Assembly: GCA_017694995.1 (NCBI GenBank)
Contig: JADIMB010000128.1
Span: 1 to 37,353 of the forward strand
Length of the DNA stretch: 37,353 bases
Source: Candidatus Cryptobacteroides faecavium
GTDB lineage: Bacteria > Bacteroidota > Bacteroidia > Bacteroidales > UBA932
Direction of reading: 5' to 3'
Positions within the stretch are counted from its first letter, which is position 1. The number at the start of each line of letters is the position of its first letter. Below the pieces are notes generated by a model, which ran no database searches, was not told the origin of the DNA, and saw only the letters and a list, made by a program, of their open reading frames with translations. This document shows positions 37,326 through 37,353 of the stretch, piece after piece. A program made the position numbers and the translations under genes.

Positions 37326-37353
37326 TGGGGATTAAGATTGGATGGCCCTTCAG

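Overview
The window looks like a chromosomal segment from a Bacteroidales-type bacterium. This rests on gene families (V/A-ATPase with DUF2764, DUF4252, DUF4301, DUF3276, PCMD and Wzi proteins) and on TAnnTTTG promoter -7 elements; genus is not assigned. Most of it is dense, ordinary gene content. Left to right: (i) two paralogous PCMD-like surface proteins, the first cut by the window edge, flanking an outer-membrane beta-barrel gene; (ii) a minus-strand seven-gene V/A-type ATPase operon E-DUF2764-A-B-D-I-K; (iii) a minus-strand biotin-dependent carboxyltransferase cluster (PccB/MmdA-like, truncated OadG-like, biotin carrier); (iv) a Wzi-like capsule protein directly downstream of a solitary tyrosine recombinase, then YebC and a TPR protein; (v) recF, a DUF721/DciA-like gene, pdxB, DUF4301, a membrane-anchored AraC-type regulator, a deoxyhypusine-synthase-like gene, lysA, ffh; (vi) a small lipoprotein, an MFS transporter and a DUF4252 / ECF sigma / TM protein / DUF4252 module; (vii) nadE, DUF3276, nusB, yajC, YbbR-like, coaE. 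No tRNA, rRNA or CRISPR array was recognised. The most unusual item is a ~120-127 bp structured intergenic repeat present twice (31406-31532 and ~37048-37166). Each copy has two ~50-nt near-identical units flanking a small hairpin, and the distal unit carries a Bacteroidetes-type promoter. One copy ends five to seven nt from the probable nadE mRNA start; the other supplies the last codons and stop of coaE. The second copy is followed by a different cluster of four GC-rich hairpins at the window end. Other leads: predicted Na+ specificity and a missing F subunit in the V-ATPase, the incomplete decarboxylase cluster, compositional mosaicism of the PCMD paralogs, and the DUF4252 sigma module.
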